NCBI RefSeq assembly: GCF_029168945.1
Contig: NC_083603.1
Span: 44,650,406 to 44,714,405 of the forward strand
Direction of reading: 5' to 3'
Source of the DNA: Cannabis sativa
Lineage: Eukaryota > Streptophyta > Magnoliopsida > Rosales > Cannabaceae
Length of the DNA stretch: 64,000 nt
Below the pieces are notes generated by a model. It searched no databases. It was not told the origin of the DNA and saw only the letters and a program-made list of their open reading frames with translations. Within the stretch, counting starts at the first letter, position 1. The number at the start of each line of letters is the position of its first letter. The position numbers and the translations under genes were made by a program. Positions 12,101 to 27,134 of the stretch are shown piece after piece.

Positions 12101-14665
12101 AGCTTCAACATCACTCACCCGTTTCTTTGCAATCTCACGTAAAAGCTGCTCCGACATTCTTTCCACAGCATATGAATCTTTGACTGATAACATCATATTC
12201 AACCAAAACTGAGAAGCACGGTTTGATTCAATAACATCCGCAACGAGTGAACCATCATTTAATGACAATAGACTTTGAACATGCCTTAGAACCCTTGGGA
12301 CAACTTCACTTACAAGAACATCTGTTAAAAAGATTTTCAAACATTCAGTTTGTACTCTCCACAGTATTAAATGACAATGCTACTATACAAGGAAAAAGGA
12401 GCACCTAAGCTTTCGGATGGAGATATCTTGAGAAACATATAATAGAAGTGTAAATTTTGCAAAAAAGACAAAAATGAAGATAAATAAAGAATCCATTTAT
12501 TCTCATACGGCTAAAGCTTTCAGTTTGACACACCTATAGATCCACGGCGACAAATGCGGGAAAATGTTTCACCAACAAATGTAAAGGTACCATAACCATC
12601 CATGCCACTTCCATTGAAAACGGCTCCTCCGTCTACTAAATTTGAATTTCTTTCTTCTGCCAGATAAAGAAGCTGAATGGTAATCTGTTTGAAGAACATA
12701 CTATAGTTCTGTAAAGGATAAACACTTAACTAATGTGGAGCTCCAAAAATGCAAGCAATTAATATATCATATAGCTAACTCCATCTCAACTTCTGATACC
12801 CAGCCATTTTGAATACTTTTTAATGTTAGTGATCCTCGTAAACTTGTCAAAGCACGCAGCTTGAACATAACATTAACCAAACAAGATTGGGCAAAGGATA
12901 CTGAGATGAGAGTGAAACAGCAGCTCCCATTTGTGCTTTGTCTGGTAAAGACGAAACAATTTGTGCCACCATTGATACATGTGCCTTGGAATGTTCATTA
13001 AAAGAATCCTCAGTTTGGTAAGCAGCGCCAAATTCCTTAGCCATCTGAACCACTCCATTATTTTCGAGCAAGCAAAGAATGAGTAATCTGTGGAGTTTGA
13101 AAAGGAAAGCAAAAGACTCAGAATTGATTACTTATGAACTTTTATTTTATCATTAATGAAAGTCTTGTTTCTAATCCATAAAAAAATGGTGACGTTCAAA
13201 TACAATATCTTGAAAACACAGATAGAGATACAATAGAACTCGTAGGATTCAGAATTTTTTTTCTGTTACCCAGATTAAAACTATGTTACATTTAATTTTA
13301 GTAATTCTATAGCATAACTGTTGCACATTGATGAAAAATGGGGAAAACATGTCTGTACAAACCTACAGATTAATAAAAACTGAACTTAGTGAACTCTGAC
13401 GTTGGAAAATTCTACTAGCAAATCAACTTGAGGAAAATGGCATCTAAACTTACAATTTAACACAAAATCATGATTGTTCTTCATTTTGTAACCCATGTGT
13501 TGACTGATGGACATGAAACAAAGGGTCACCTACAATGATCAATACTCCTACTCAGGTATATTTTTAAATTGTAATGATAAAAATGCATTAGAGAGCTAGT
13601 CTCATGCGCAACATGGACCAAGCAAACAAATACAATGTTGAAACAAAACTTTAAAGCTAAAAGTTACGAGCTTGTCAACATCTACCTTTCAGTATTTGAG
13701 CGGACAGCTTGAACATCAAGTCCATCAGTTCCGATCGGCTGTAAGCAAGGGACCAAGGCTTGAACAACCTCAGTCATAAGTCCATTAGCAAAAAATGCAT
13801 CATAGACATGCTTACGTGCTGAAATCGGGAAACAAGCTAGCCAATTGGAAGTAACATCTGCAACCAAAATAGCAATGTACATGAAAATTAAAGGATACAT
13901 CTATGGACAACAAAGATGAAAACACAAACTTGCGTACTTCACTTTCTCGAACATGATGCTTATAACAAAATGGAGTAAGAACAGAAACTAAGTAAATGTA
14001 CCCCGTAACAGAACTCGAGCTAAGGTTGGAAATGCGTTTCCTCGGTAGAACACCTGCCACCACTCACTTCTCTCATCTACTGAAGGAACTTTGGCACTAA
14101 GAATCTGAAATAATTACAAACAAAAAAACACAAAAGCAAACTTCAGTTAAAAACAAATAAAAAATAAAAGGGCCTGGGGGCTCTGAAGGTCTATTGTAAC
14201 CATGAAAGCTCACCTTGTCTCGATACCGCTCATCAATACTACCTGCAGCTCAAAAACTCATGTGTTAATTGTTTCCACCGAAGTTTTAACAGAAAAGGAT
14301 CCAAAATCATATCTCTAATCTTATATTTTTTTATGAAAAAAAAAAAAGAAACTGATTTCGTCTGCAACGGTGTAATCAATTGAACACAGCAATGTCAAAG
14401 ATTAAAATTTATTCTCTTTCCTATCGATTCTAAGTAACCAAATTCACCGTACATAAATTTCAGAAAATGAATAAGTCGAGTGAAGTTTACCTGAGAGAAG
14501 CGAAGAATCGAGAGGAAATAGAAGGATGGCGAAGGAGTGAAGAGAGCAAATGAGTTGGTCGACATGCTTGGCGTCATTAATAGCGGAGATTACTTCTCCA
14601 ACCTTGTGAAGGACTTGAGCTTGTACGACCTTCTCTCTCCTTGTTCCCTTATCCTCCATTTCCAT
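9192..14665 (-). CDS. TELO2: Telomere length regulation protein TEL2 homologue (TELO2)
   Basis: TELO2/Tel2 is the scaffold of the TTT complex (TELO2-TTI1-TTI2), which with HSP90 stabilises PIKK kinases such as ATM, ATR and TOR. Thirteen minus-strand exons join in frame: 14491-14665, 14214-14242, 14002-14104, 13686-13857, 12902-13087, 12534-12700, 12045-12321, 11661-11875, 11365-11463, 10758-11284, 9731-10500, 9440-9638 and 9192-9353, giving about 1026 residues, close to what I recall for plant TEL2. The protein is helical and HEAT-like, with an acidic Ser/Asp linker near the middle (exon 10764-11000 region). The conserved Tel2 domain is exon 9731-10500 (VEKALDVAEKLVRAS, then later FPMYAAAFMLPAMQGFD). 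An upstream in-frame ATG at 14755 exists; I chose the one reading MEMEDKG because the extra 30 residues look like leader. No defect seen. Confidence 0.9.
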
Positions 14666-15201
14666 CACCTTTGCCTTCGCAGTTCGTTCTTCCGTTACTG
14701 TAGCCTTCACTTCGGAGACAGAGAGAGAAAAAGAAGAATAGCTTGAGTTGAGCAATGAACTCTGAGAAAGAGAGACTTCGACTTACCCAGAGAGAGAGAA
14801 GAAAATGAACAACAATCACAGCGAAAAGAGTGAAGCAATTGAAAGTAGAATAAAATTCAGCAATAAGAAATTGAAATCAAAATAGAATAAATACGATTTT
14901 TTTTTTTTGTGAAGGAATGAATAAGTAGGATTTGTTTGCCAATTATATGAACTTAACTTTTTATGTTGTTGCAAAATTTCATTGTTGTTGTTGTTGTTGA
15001 TGATATAGCATTAATGTGATAGGCTAATTAGGATTTTTGTCCTTTTAATTTTGACATATACCAAATCATGCCCCCTAAACTTTTAAGGTCGTTAAAAATG
15101 CTCCCTAAACTATTGTGATTGTTGGATTTAAGGATTTATTTTTTCCAATTTTAGTAAAAAAGTCTAACATAGATAGAAGTTCAAAGGGCATAATTTAGTA
15201 C

Positions 15202-16433
15202 TGTTACGAATTTTCTGTTTATTACGCAAGTGTACGTATCAAGTAGTATCTCACGCAAGTGAGGTCGAACCACAGGGAATTGGATTAAGTACTACTAAAC
15301 TATACTTATGATTCTATTTGGTAAAATAATAAGTTGCAATTTAAAAGTAAATAACTCAGAAATTAAAGAGAAAATAAACGAAGATTAATCAAGATGAGAG
15401 ATTAGGGAGGTGAATCCTGTTGATAAGCTACCTATGTCAATACCTAAATGCTATCCTTATCTCAATGTGAAAGACAGATTATAAATTAACCTAACTCTTT
15501 TCAGATCTTTTAGGTTCTAAATAATATGTTCTCTAATTAACTTCTTAATTAGATCAACACAAAATCAGCATTAAGCAATAATCTATTAGTCACTAGGCTA
15601 TGTAAATACTTTCGTTTTACATCAAAACCTAGACTATCCAAATTTTAGCATTCCTAATTCTCACTTTTCAGATTTCGAATTAGGATCATAGAGCATGTAA
15701 AAGGTGATCAAGCTTGCACATGAAATTAAACACAAATAGAGATAGTATTCACACATAAGATGAAGGAATGGCAATTATTTATTAACTAGGCATAAACTTA
15801 AACAACAATCATCATCCTCCCTTATTGGGAAATTTAGTTCATAATAACTCTAAAAACATCCATGATTAATTCAGAAATAAAAACAAGCATAAAGATGAAT
15901 AAAAAGGGTAAAAGAAAGAAACTAGAAGGTGGTATCGCTCCGGGTCTTCAAGATAGCTTCCTCTCCACTTTGCCTCCACTATTAGGTCTGTTTTTGCTTA
16001 GATCTGACCTTCAATGTCGTATTCCTTATATAGGGATGAGTGGTGAGCCTCCAATTGAGTGAAAAATCAAAATTAGGTCAAATCTGCGATTTCCGTACAT
16101 AGTCGCGACTAGCATTTAAGCTGGTCGCGACTACAGGCAAAACTCGAAAAACCGAGTTTCTGCCAAACTCACGAAGTCGCGACTAGGGTCGCGACCAGGA
16201 AAAAGGGTCGCGACCTGGCTCTCTGGAGGTCGCGACTACTGACACTTCTGGAACCGAATTTTCCAATTTTTCCAAGTTTATCCCAGTTTTTCGCCATTTG
16301 ACTGAATTCGAACTTTAACACCCCGGGAACCTGAAATAATGAAAATCAAGCGTAAAACTGCTCCAAAAGACACCAATAGACGAGATAATGCTAACTTTAA
16401 AGATCCAAAATATAGGTTAATTATAACCTAACA
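15202..16433. mobile_element. Solo LTR of an LTR retrotransposon
   Basis: Starts TGTTACGAATTTTC and ends CCTAACA, so the termini are TGTTA...TAACA. It is flanked by the exact 5-bp duplication AGTAC (15197-15201 and 16434-16438). The 1,232-bp body has no gag-pol coding, so it fits a solo LTR left by LTR-LTR recombination; a non-coding short element is the alternative. It sits inside the MITE at 15022-16627 and is therefore younger. It contains a GTCGCGAC cluster (16102-16236). Family not assigned. Confidence 0.85.
16102..16236. repeat. Six GTCGCGAC palindromes in 135 bp
   Basis: The 8-bp perfect palindrome GTCGCGAC occurs at 16102, 16124, 16176, 16188, 16207 and 16229, with a small hairpin (aactcg/cgagtt) at about 16141-16158 between copies. 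In DNA this AT-rich the CpG-dense cluster is unlikely by chance. It lies in the right part of the solo LTR. Confidence 0.9.
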
Positions 16434-16685
16434 AGTACATGTCAAAGTTCGAAGGGTATGATTTGGTAGATATCAAAGTTTTGGAGCATGATTTAATACA
16501 TAAACAATCTTTGAAATAGTAAAATTGAATGAAATTTGACAAAAGTCCTTAAATTCAACATTTTCAATAGTTCAGGGGACATGATTTGGTACATGTCAAA
16601 GTTCAGGGGCAAAAATCCTAATTATCCTAATGTGATATTAATTACGTCTAATTTAAGAGTTGAGGCGAAAAAAAATAATAGTAAT

Positions 16686-17994
16686 TGTTGACCCCGAAAG
16701 ATTTGTGAAGTGAAAATATGGAGGACATAACCAAAGATAAGGAAGAAAGGAAAGGAAGAGGTGTGGGGTAGAGTCTCGCGGTTGCGACCTGCACTGTTAG
16801 GGGCTAGAAGGCCACAAGAGGCGAGGAGCCTCGTTTTCCATGCATGTGTCACTTTGCTAGAGACATAGCGGCCTTGTGTCACACCAGCGCTCAAATAGAA
16901 CAAGGGGAACCTCGTTAGTTTTGTGTCACACCATTCTAACTTAGCGAGACAAGAGTCTTGTTAGAGTCCACTTTTGCCACCTCTCTTCGATCCAAACAAA
17001 ATGAGATTCTCGCTAACACATCGTTTCTTACCATAAAACAGTCTCAACAAATGATAATTCTTCCAACAACTTAAGGTTTTAACAAAGTCTTGGGTCAAAC
17101 TTAGTAAAAAAAACTACAAGGAAAATGGGAGGCACGCTTAAGCAAGGACGGACGGATGGATCGGTGAGCTCAGCCATAAAACCTACAACATTTGAGGCAA
17201 AGTAATGGACGTACATAAGGTACGAAGTAGTGGGAGCATGATCTCGTGTGGCAGTATGACTTGACACTCGATCACCACTACTTGCCCCCCACTACCTTGT
17301 CTCTTGTCTGGTCCCTATAGGAGACCACTTAAGGAATCAAAATTGTAATCAAGAGCCATGAGAGTCCCTTATAAATACCCTTCCATCTCAACAAAAAAGG
17401 AAGGGCTTGAAACCTTGTAAGAAAAATAGTTATGATTCAAATACAAGATCTTCTTCTTACTTAAGATTTATTCTTTAACCAAATTTATGTTACTATTATT
17501 GCACCTATATTAACTCATACTTAATCTCCCTACTTAACGAATAACTTGAGATTTTTTGTCCTTAACTTCGTTGACGAGTTTCCACTATTAATAGTTTGGC
17601 ATTGTCTGTAGGAAGAGACAAAATTCAGCTACGTTTTTCTAAATCAAAACATCCAATTTTTGGTATAAGTGTATTCCCGCCTTCCCAATGACCGCAAAAG
17701 AAACTTGGTCACCAACGCTCCGGTCCCTACCACTTTAGCATCAACCGCTAGAAGAAATCCAATAGAAACTGTCTAAGCTTGCACTACGAAAATTCTACCA
17801 TCGGAGCAGAATAGCGAGAGCTCACAGTACATGTACGTGTAGGTCGATCAATAAATATATTATAACCCGACCAAACTGACTGACGTACACCCCTAATTAT
17901 TGCACCTATATTAGCCCATACTTAATCTTTGTACTTAACAAGTAATTCAAAATTTTTGGTTAATAATTTCGTTGACGAGTTTTTATCGTTAACA
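16686..17994 (+). mobile_element. Internally deleted LTR retrotransposon remnant
   Basis: The left end TGTTGACCCCG and right end GTTAACA are flanked by GTAAT and ATAAT (one mismatch), like an aged 5-bp duplication. About 100 bp at 17494-17593 recurs at 17895-17994 as a diverged direct repeat (shared 'ttattgcacctatatta' and 'ttcgttgacgagttt'). This fits the 3' ends of a full left LTR and a truncated right LTR. A TTTGGCATTGTCTGTAGGA segment directly after the first copy resembles the leader/primer region common in plant Ty3-type elements. A TATAAATACCC box near 17372 would be the LTR promoter. No intact coding remains. Confidence 0.5.
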
Positions 17995-18584
17995 ATAATA
18001 TATTTAATTTAATAAATTAAATTTCCAATAGAATAAAATTGTTAAATAGACATTTGTACTACCTGTACCTCAAAGCCACATAAGAAAATTGTTTTGAAAA
18101 ATAAAATATAATTAAATAGAATATTTGTAATAATTTTGATAATTATGCAGTAATTTTTACTGCAAAAAAATTTCAACATGCAAAAATCTATAAAGAAATT
18201 AGAAGGAAAAAATATCTATTTATTTTGAAAACAAAAAGAAAGTGTACTTGAAAAATTACATTGAAGCCCCTACTCACGGGAGAAAAATAAATTTTAAAAC
18301 TAAAATTAAAAGATTTTATGATTTTTGCCCTATAAAGTGTGACCTATGTATAATTGTGCTTCTTGAGTTTTTCTACCCATTAAAAAATTTTGTTATAATT
18401 TTTTTTTTTAAATTGGGGCTTGAGCGATGGGTGGTCGCCTAAACAACCATGTCATTATTTCATTTGTCACATGTCATAAAACTTGGCAAACTGACAACTT
18501 TTCAACATTGTGAATAGTTAGAGACTATTTTAATATATTGAGGGACACAATAATACATAATGCATAAGTCATAATGGAAGATGG
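17995..18584. other. Intergenic, AT-rich
   Basis: No gene or recognisable repeat. The left junction of the following LINE fragment falls in the last few dozen bases and no target duplication was found for it. Confidence 0.45.
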
Positions 18585-19637
18585 AATATGCATGATAATT
18601 CTGGCTTTTGGAGAAAGTTTTGGTACTTGAAACTTCCTCCTAAAGTTAAGAATTTGCTTTGGAGGGCTGTTACCAATTGTCTTCCGACTCTAGTCTCTCT
18701 TCAAACTAAGCGGGTTCATGTTTACAGTATTTGTTCTTTGTGTAATTTTGAACCCGAAACCACTTTTCATATTATGGTTGGTTGTTCTTTTACCAAAGCT
18801 TGTTTGGAGCGAGATTTAGGTCTGCTTTTTCATAATGGGGATGAGGATTTTGGTGGCTGGTTTGAGGATTTCTGTAACACTCATTTGACTGAGAATATTG
18901 AGAAGCTGGCAATGATTCTTTGGAGTGTTTGGGGGTCGCAATGATTTACTTTGGAATGATAAGGCTACTTCTGTGGAAAGAGTTGTTTCATCTGCAATTA
19001 CGTACCTTGAACTTTGGAAATTTGCTCAAAATAACAATGGAGGAGTTTCATTTTCTTCTGGTCAGCCTCGTGCTGGTGTTGAGCACTGTATTAAACCGTC
19101 TTTGGGAGAGTTGAAGGTTAATTGTGATGCTACTCTTTTTTCTGGAGAAAGGAGACATGGGTTGTGATGGATTGCTAGAGACCATGCTGGGTTGTGCTTT
19201 GCTGCTGCTGCTGTCAAACTCTGAGGTGAAATTCACCCTATTGTTGCTGAGGCGTTGTCCATGAAGGAGGCTTTGAGTTGGGTTAAATCATGTTGGGGAG
19301 AAGGCAGGACTGTTGAGGACTTTTGTCCTACAGCGGTGATTTTGGAGTCGGATTGTCTTGTGTTGGTTAATGCTATCAATAGCAAGAACCACATTCTTTC
19401 TCCTCTTGGTCTTATTATTTCGGATTGTATTAATCTTATACGGTCCTTTTCTAATTTTCATATTTCAGTTCAGTTTGTTAAACGATCTGGAAACCAAGCG
19501 GCTAACTGGTTAGCTCGTTCTTCTGGTTCATGTCCTGATCGTATTTCCAGTAGGGGGTCTGTCCCTTCTGGTTTGGAAGCTATTTTGTTAGCTGATTAGC
19601 TTTAATGAAAGTTGCAATCTTTGTTTCAAAAAAAAAA
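18585..19637 (+). mobile_element. 5'-truncated LINE, 3' end with zf-RVT and RNase H-like domains
   Basis: The plus strand encodes the C-terminal part of a plant LINE polyprotein. First is the zinc-binding zf-RVT domain (FWRKFWYLKLPPKVKNLLWR, later CSLC...H...C spacing), then an RNase H-like RVT_3 region (VNCDATLF, ALSMKEALSWV, ESDCLVLV, then VKRSGNQAANWLARSS). A frameshift near 18935 and in-frame stops around 19165 and 19222 break the frame. It ends in a ten-A tail at 19628-19637. The reverse transcriptase itself is missing, typical of 5' truncation during insertion. It is a relative of the LINE at 24475-28262. Confidence 0.88.
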
Positions 19638-19848
19638 TGGCTAAACCGAAAAAAATATAAAATTGTTGGGATCAAAGCGATATTTTCTTCAAAGTCAGGG
19701 ACCACTAGAGTAATAATAACTCTTCTACCCTCAAAACTACGCCGTTTTGTGCGTCAGCGTAAAAACACTTATAAACCTCTCTGGGCCTCCATTCACTTCT
19801 CTTCAGTGTTCCTTTGTTCGTTTTTTCTCTTTACTCAAACTCTCTTCC
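19638..19848 (+). promoter_or_regulatory. Short ELP3 promoter/5' leader squeezed behind a LINE
   Basis: Only 211 bp separate the LINE poly(A) from the ELP3 ATG at 19849. No clear TATA box is present; the last 100 bp are CT-rich (tctctgggcctcc, ttctctttactc), as in many TATA-less housekeeping leaders. Any more distal ELP3 promoter sequence must lie within or beyond the LINE. Confidence 0.45.
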
Positions 19849-23704
<3,856 letters not shown>

Positions 23705-24474
23705 CAAAAGCTAAAGTGGAACACAGTTTTGCCTCATCTATAATCTGTAACCTTATAAGAAAGTTATCTTTTGGCTTTGGATATTTATCTTTTATATATT
23801 ACCTTTGTGCATTAGGCTGTGTAAATGATTTCTTTTTCTTCATTTTTCCATTTAGTTCAATAATAGATTTTTAGTTTGATAAAAAAATAAAAATAAAAAA
23901 CAATGTAAAGCCACACTTGTTCATTGGTTCAAGAATGAATTTGCAATTGTGGTTTGGCAATATTGTCTACTGATAGACTAAAGTGTTTTATTTATTAACT
24001 AGTTAATTAGATAAGATTAATTTAATTAATTATCCAAGAAGGAAAAAAATATAAATTTTGGGAAAAATAAAAATTATAAAAGAAATAATTTATTCATAGT
24101 GTATATTACTTTATAAACAATGTGGGATGTGGCATTATTAACAAAAGTAAGATTGATGACTAATCATGCTTAAATTCTCACAAAATTAGAAAAATAGAAA
24201 TAAAAAATTATAGAGAGCCACTTACACACTAATGTGCTTTCCTTTATATAAACATATAGATTTTTTTTTTGTGTGTGTAAGTTTAATATAGATTATCCGA
24301 ATGAAATTGTTTTACAATTGTATGACACTTTTATCAAATTTATTAATTATTTTACTTTTACTTTTAATTTTAAAAAAAGTAAATATAATGATTTGATTGA
24401 ATAAATAATAGAATATTCTTAAGGGCGCTATTTTTGCATTGCAAATATGTTTTGCTCTACATGCTTAAAACATT
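23705..24474. other. ELP3 3' UTR and AT-rich spacer
   Basis: Likely ELP3 3' UTR to about 23880 (an AATAATAGA-type signal near 23858), then AT-rich sequence up to the LINE junction. No gene seen. Confidence 0.5.
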
Positions 24475-25437
24475 GTATATCACATGCTCTTCGCTGATGA
24501 TAGTTATGTCTTCTGTAGAGCTAATACTCGGGAAGCTGATTCTATTATGGAGTTACTACATCTTTATGAGCAAGCTTCGGGTCAAAGAGTGAATTTTGAG
24601 AAATCATCTGTTTTCTTCAGTTCTAATACTGAAGCTTCTGTGAGAGATTTTCTCTGTGGACAGTTAGGGATTTATGAAGCCGATGATAACATCACCTATC
24701 TCGGTCTGCCAAATATCATGGGCCGAAAGAAAACTACCATTTTAGGTTTTCTTAAGGACAAATTACAAAAGCGTATTCAAGGGTGGGAAGGTCGCTTACT
24801 CTCTCGTGCAGGGAAGGAGGTCTTACTAAAAACTGTTGCACAAGCTATTCCTAACTATGCAATGAGTGTCTTTCTGCTTCCGGTGGAAACCAGTAAGGAA
24901 TTAGAAGGTATTATGGCTAAATTCTGGTGGAGAACAGGCTATTCGAATACAAGGAATATTAGTTGGATGAGCTGGGGGTGCATGTGTAGACACAAACATG
25001 CAGGTAGATTGGGCTTCAGAAGCCTTCATGATTTTAATTTATCTTTACTGGGAAAGCAAGGGTGGCAGCTCCTTACAAATGAATCTTCTTTGATTGGAAA
25101 GGTGTTTAAGGCTCGTTACTACCCAAATAAAACATTTCTGGATGCTAGTTTGGGTAATAATCCCAGCTTTGTTTGGCGGAGTGTGCATGAGGCGCATGCT
25201 ATTGTTCGGGGGGTGCTCGAAGGACGGTGGGAGATGGTTCTACGATCTCAATTTTACATGATCCTTGGTTACCTTGCCCTGTAGATCCGTATGTGCATTC
25301 GGACCATCCTGGTTTACAAGACAAAACAGTTCACAACCTCTTTCGTTTGGATGATAAGGTGTGGGACATGGAAATCATCAATAACTTGTTCTCTGCCCAT
25401 GACAGTGCTCTTATTACATCTATACAGCTGAGCTTAA

Positions 25438-27134
25438 TGTTGGGTTTTATGCCCTAAATAAAACTCTGTTTCAATGTAATCCAGATTATTCAATATCAAT
25501 AAAGTAACAGAAGTAATTTTTCATTCACTTGTGTATGTTTTGGTTCACTTAATCAATTGCTTGTCTATTTGATTTATAAATTCATCCAAACCCCTTTTCA
25601 CATACTTGATCATGTTTATTGTGTTGTCAACACAGTGGAAAATAAACATGACTATGTGAATAAAGTATTCCTAGATTTATCAGAACACTGGGTTTTACTG
25701 ATATGATAATCTACAACAGAGTTTACTTACATTTAGAGAAATATTATGTTCTTTCCAGAACATAGGTTAAAGTAAAGCTCAGGTTGGATGCATGGAGTAT
25801 GCATTGGAATGGACCGATATTGAACTTTGAATTAGATTTTGAAACTTACCGTAAACATCTATTCAATTCAATATCATAAGTTGATCCTAGATCACATGAT
25901 CGAAATCCTGATATGGTTAGGCTTAATTTCAAGAGTATTATTCGTGTTCTTTGATTTGTTAGTTAAGCCTAATCTTTAGTCTGGGCAATACATACATTTT
26001 GGGAACACGGTAGTGCGATTGAGTGGGAGCGCTAACATAAATATGGAATCTATAGCTTCTATCTGGCGAATAGTAAGCAAAGGGTGATTTCCTTCGAGCT
26101 TAACCAAACGAGATAAATGATTGAGTACTCATTTCACTTAGTTGAAATATCATTTATACAGGGTTAAGTGTTTTAAGGATAAAATACATTGTAGGGTGTT
26201 ACGGTAATTTAGTCCCTTTACAGTGTAAATCATCCATATGGAGGATCATTGATCACATTAGGATTATAACAATGGATAACTAATAATGTGTCTATATGGT
26301 GGAACATATAGAGCATTCTATATACTGAGAGTGCAATTCTGAGTTCTATGTGTGGATTCAACGAAGAATTAATAAGTTAGTGAATTTAAGTAGTAAATTC
26401 TAGATGCAGCATTGGAAGCTCGGATATATAGACCCATGGTCCCCTCACTAGTTGAGATGATATTACTTGTAAGACTCATTTAATTGATTTTAATTAATCA
26501 ATTAAAAATTCTCAAGATAAACTTGTCTATTTGAGAATTTATCACTTATTAAGGGCAAAAACAAGAATAGAGATTTTGAAGGGCATATTTATTAATTAGG
26601 AAACTTTAATTAGTTTCATTATTAATAAAATAAATGATAATATATTATTTGATAATTAATTTTAATTATTAAATAATTAGATTTGACATTTATGTGGTTG
26701 AACAAAGGAATTGGCAGTTTTTGACTAAACAGGAAACTATCAGTGTAGGAAAAGGAAAGTTAGAAAAGTGGCAAGCCTTGTTTCCACAATGCCTAGGCCG
26801 GCCACTTAGCTTCCTTTTCTCTTTGATTTTTTCAATTCCAAATGTCAATCATAGCCCTGGGTGGTCTTCTATAAATAGAAGGCAAAGGCTTCAGAGTTGA
26901 ACACAATCGTACAACCTTTTCACAACATTATTCTGAAAGAATTTTCTCTCAGAAAATTCTCTCTGAGCCGCCACCCTCTCTCTCTCTTCCTTCACTGTTT
27001 CGAAAAGTATAAGTGCTAGAGTAGTGCCCACACACATCAAGTAATACCTCAATCATAGTGAGGAAGGCTGTGTAGAATTCAGAAACAACATACTTGTGAG
27101 TAGATCTAAGATCCTGGTAAAATAACTTCCAACA
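25438..27134 (+). mobile_element. Solo LTR inserted in the LINE
   Basis: Starts TGTTGGGTTTTATGCCC and ends TTCCAACA, giving TGTTGG...CCAACA termini. An exact 5-bp duplication CTTAA flanks it (25433-25437 and 27135-27139). Cutting out the 1,697 bp plus one repeat restores LINE homology across the junction, which proves nesting order. No gag-pol is present. A TATAAATAG box at 26870-26878 fits the U3/R promoter. The TGTTGGG/CCAACA termini resemble Copia-type plant LTRs; the family is inferred. Confidence 0.9.
26870..26878 (+). promoter_or_regulatory. LTR core promoter TATA box
   Basis: TATAAATAG within the solo LTR, with about 255 bp left to the LTR 3' end. This is the usual position of the U3/R boundary and could still drive transcription towards the LINE tail and the HemW-like gene, both on plus. 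Confidence 0.55.

Larger units (their letters stand above)
15022..16627. mobile_element. MULE-type MITE, split by a solo LTR
   Basis: Ends are inverted repeats: left GGCTAATTAGGATTTTTG, right (on minus) GGATAATTAGGATTTTTG, continuing into a longer imperfect match (ACATRTACCAAATCATGYCC). A 10-bp direct repeat, TAATGTGATA, flanks both ends (15012-15021 and 16628-16637). Long TIRs plus a 9-11 bp duplication point to the Mutator superfamily. Removing the nested LTR (15202-16433) leaves about 370 bp with no coding capacity. It lies just upstream of the TELO2 5' end. Confidence 0.8.

Noticed and set aside
12780..12870. Minus-strand frame LRALTSLRGSLTLKSIQNGW as a TELO2 exon
   Set aside because: It is only about 40 bp from the previous exon, too short for an intron, and using it breaks the frame; skipping to 12700 restores the conserved FFKQITIQLL block.
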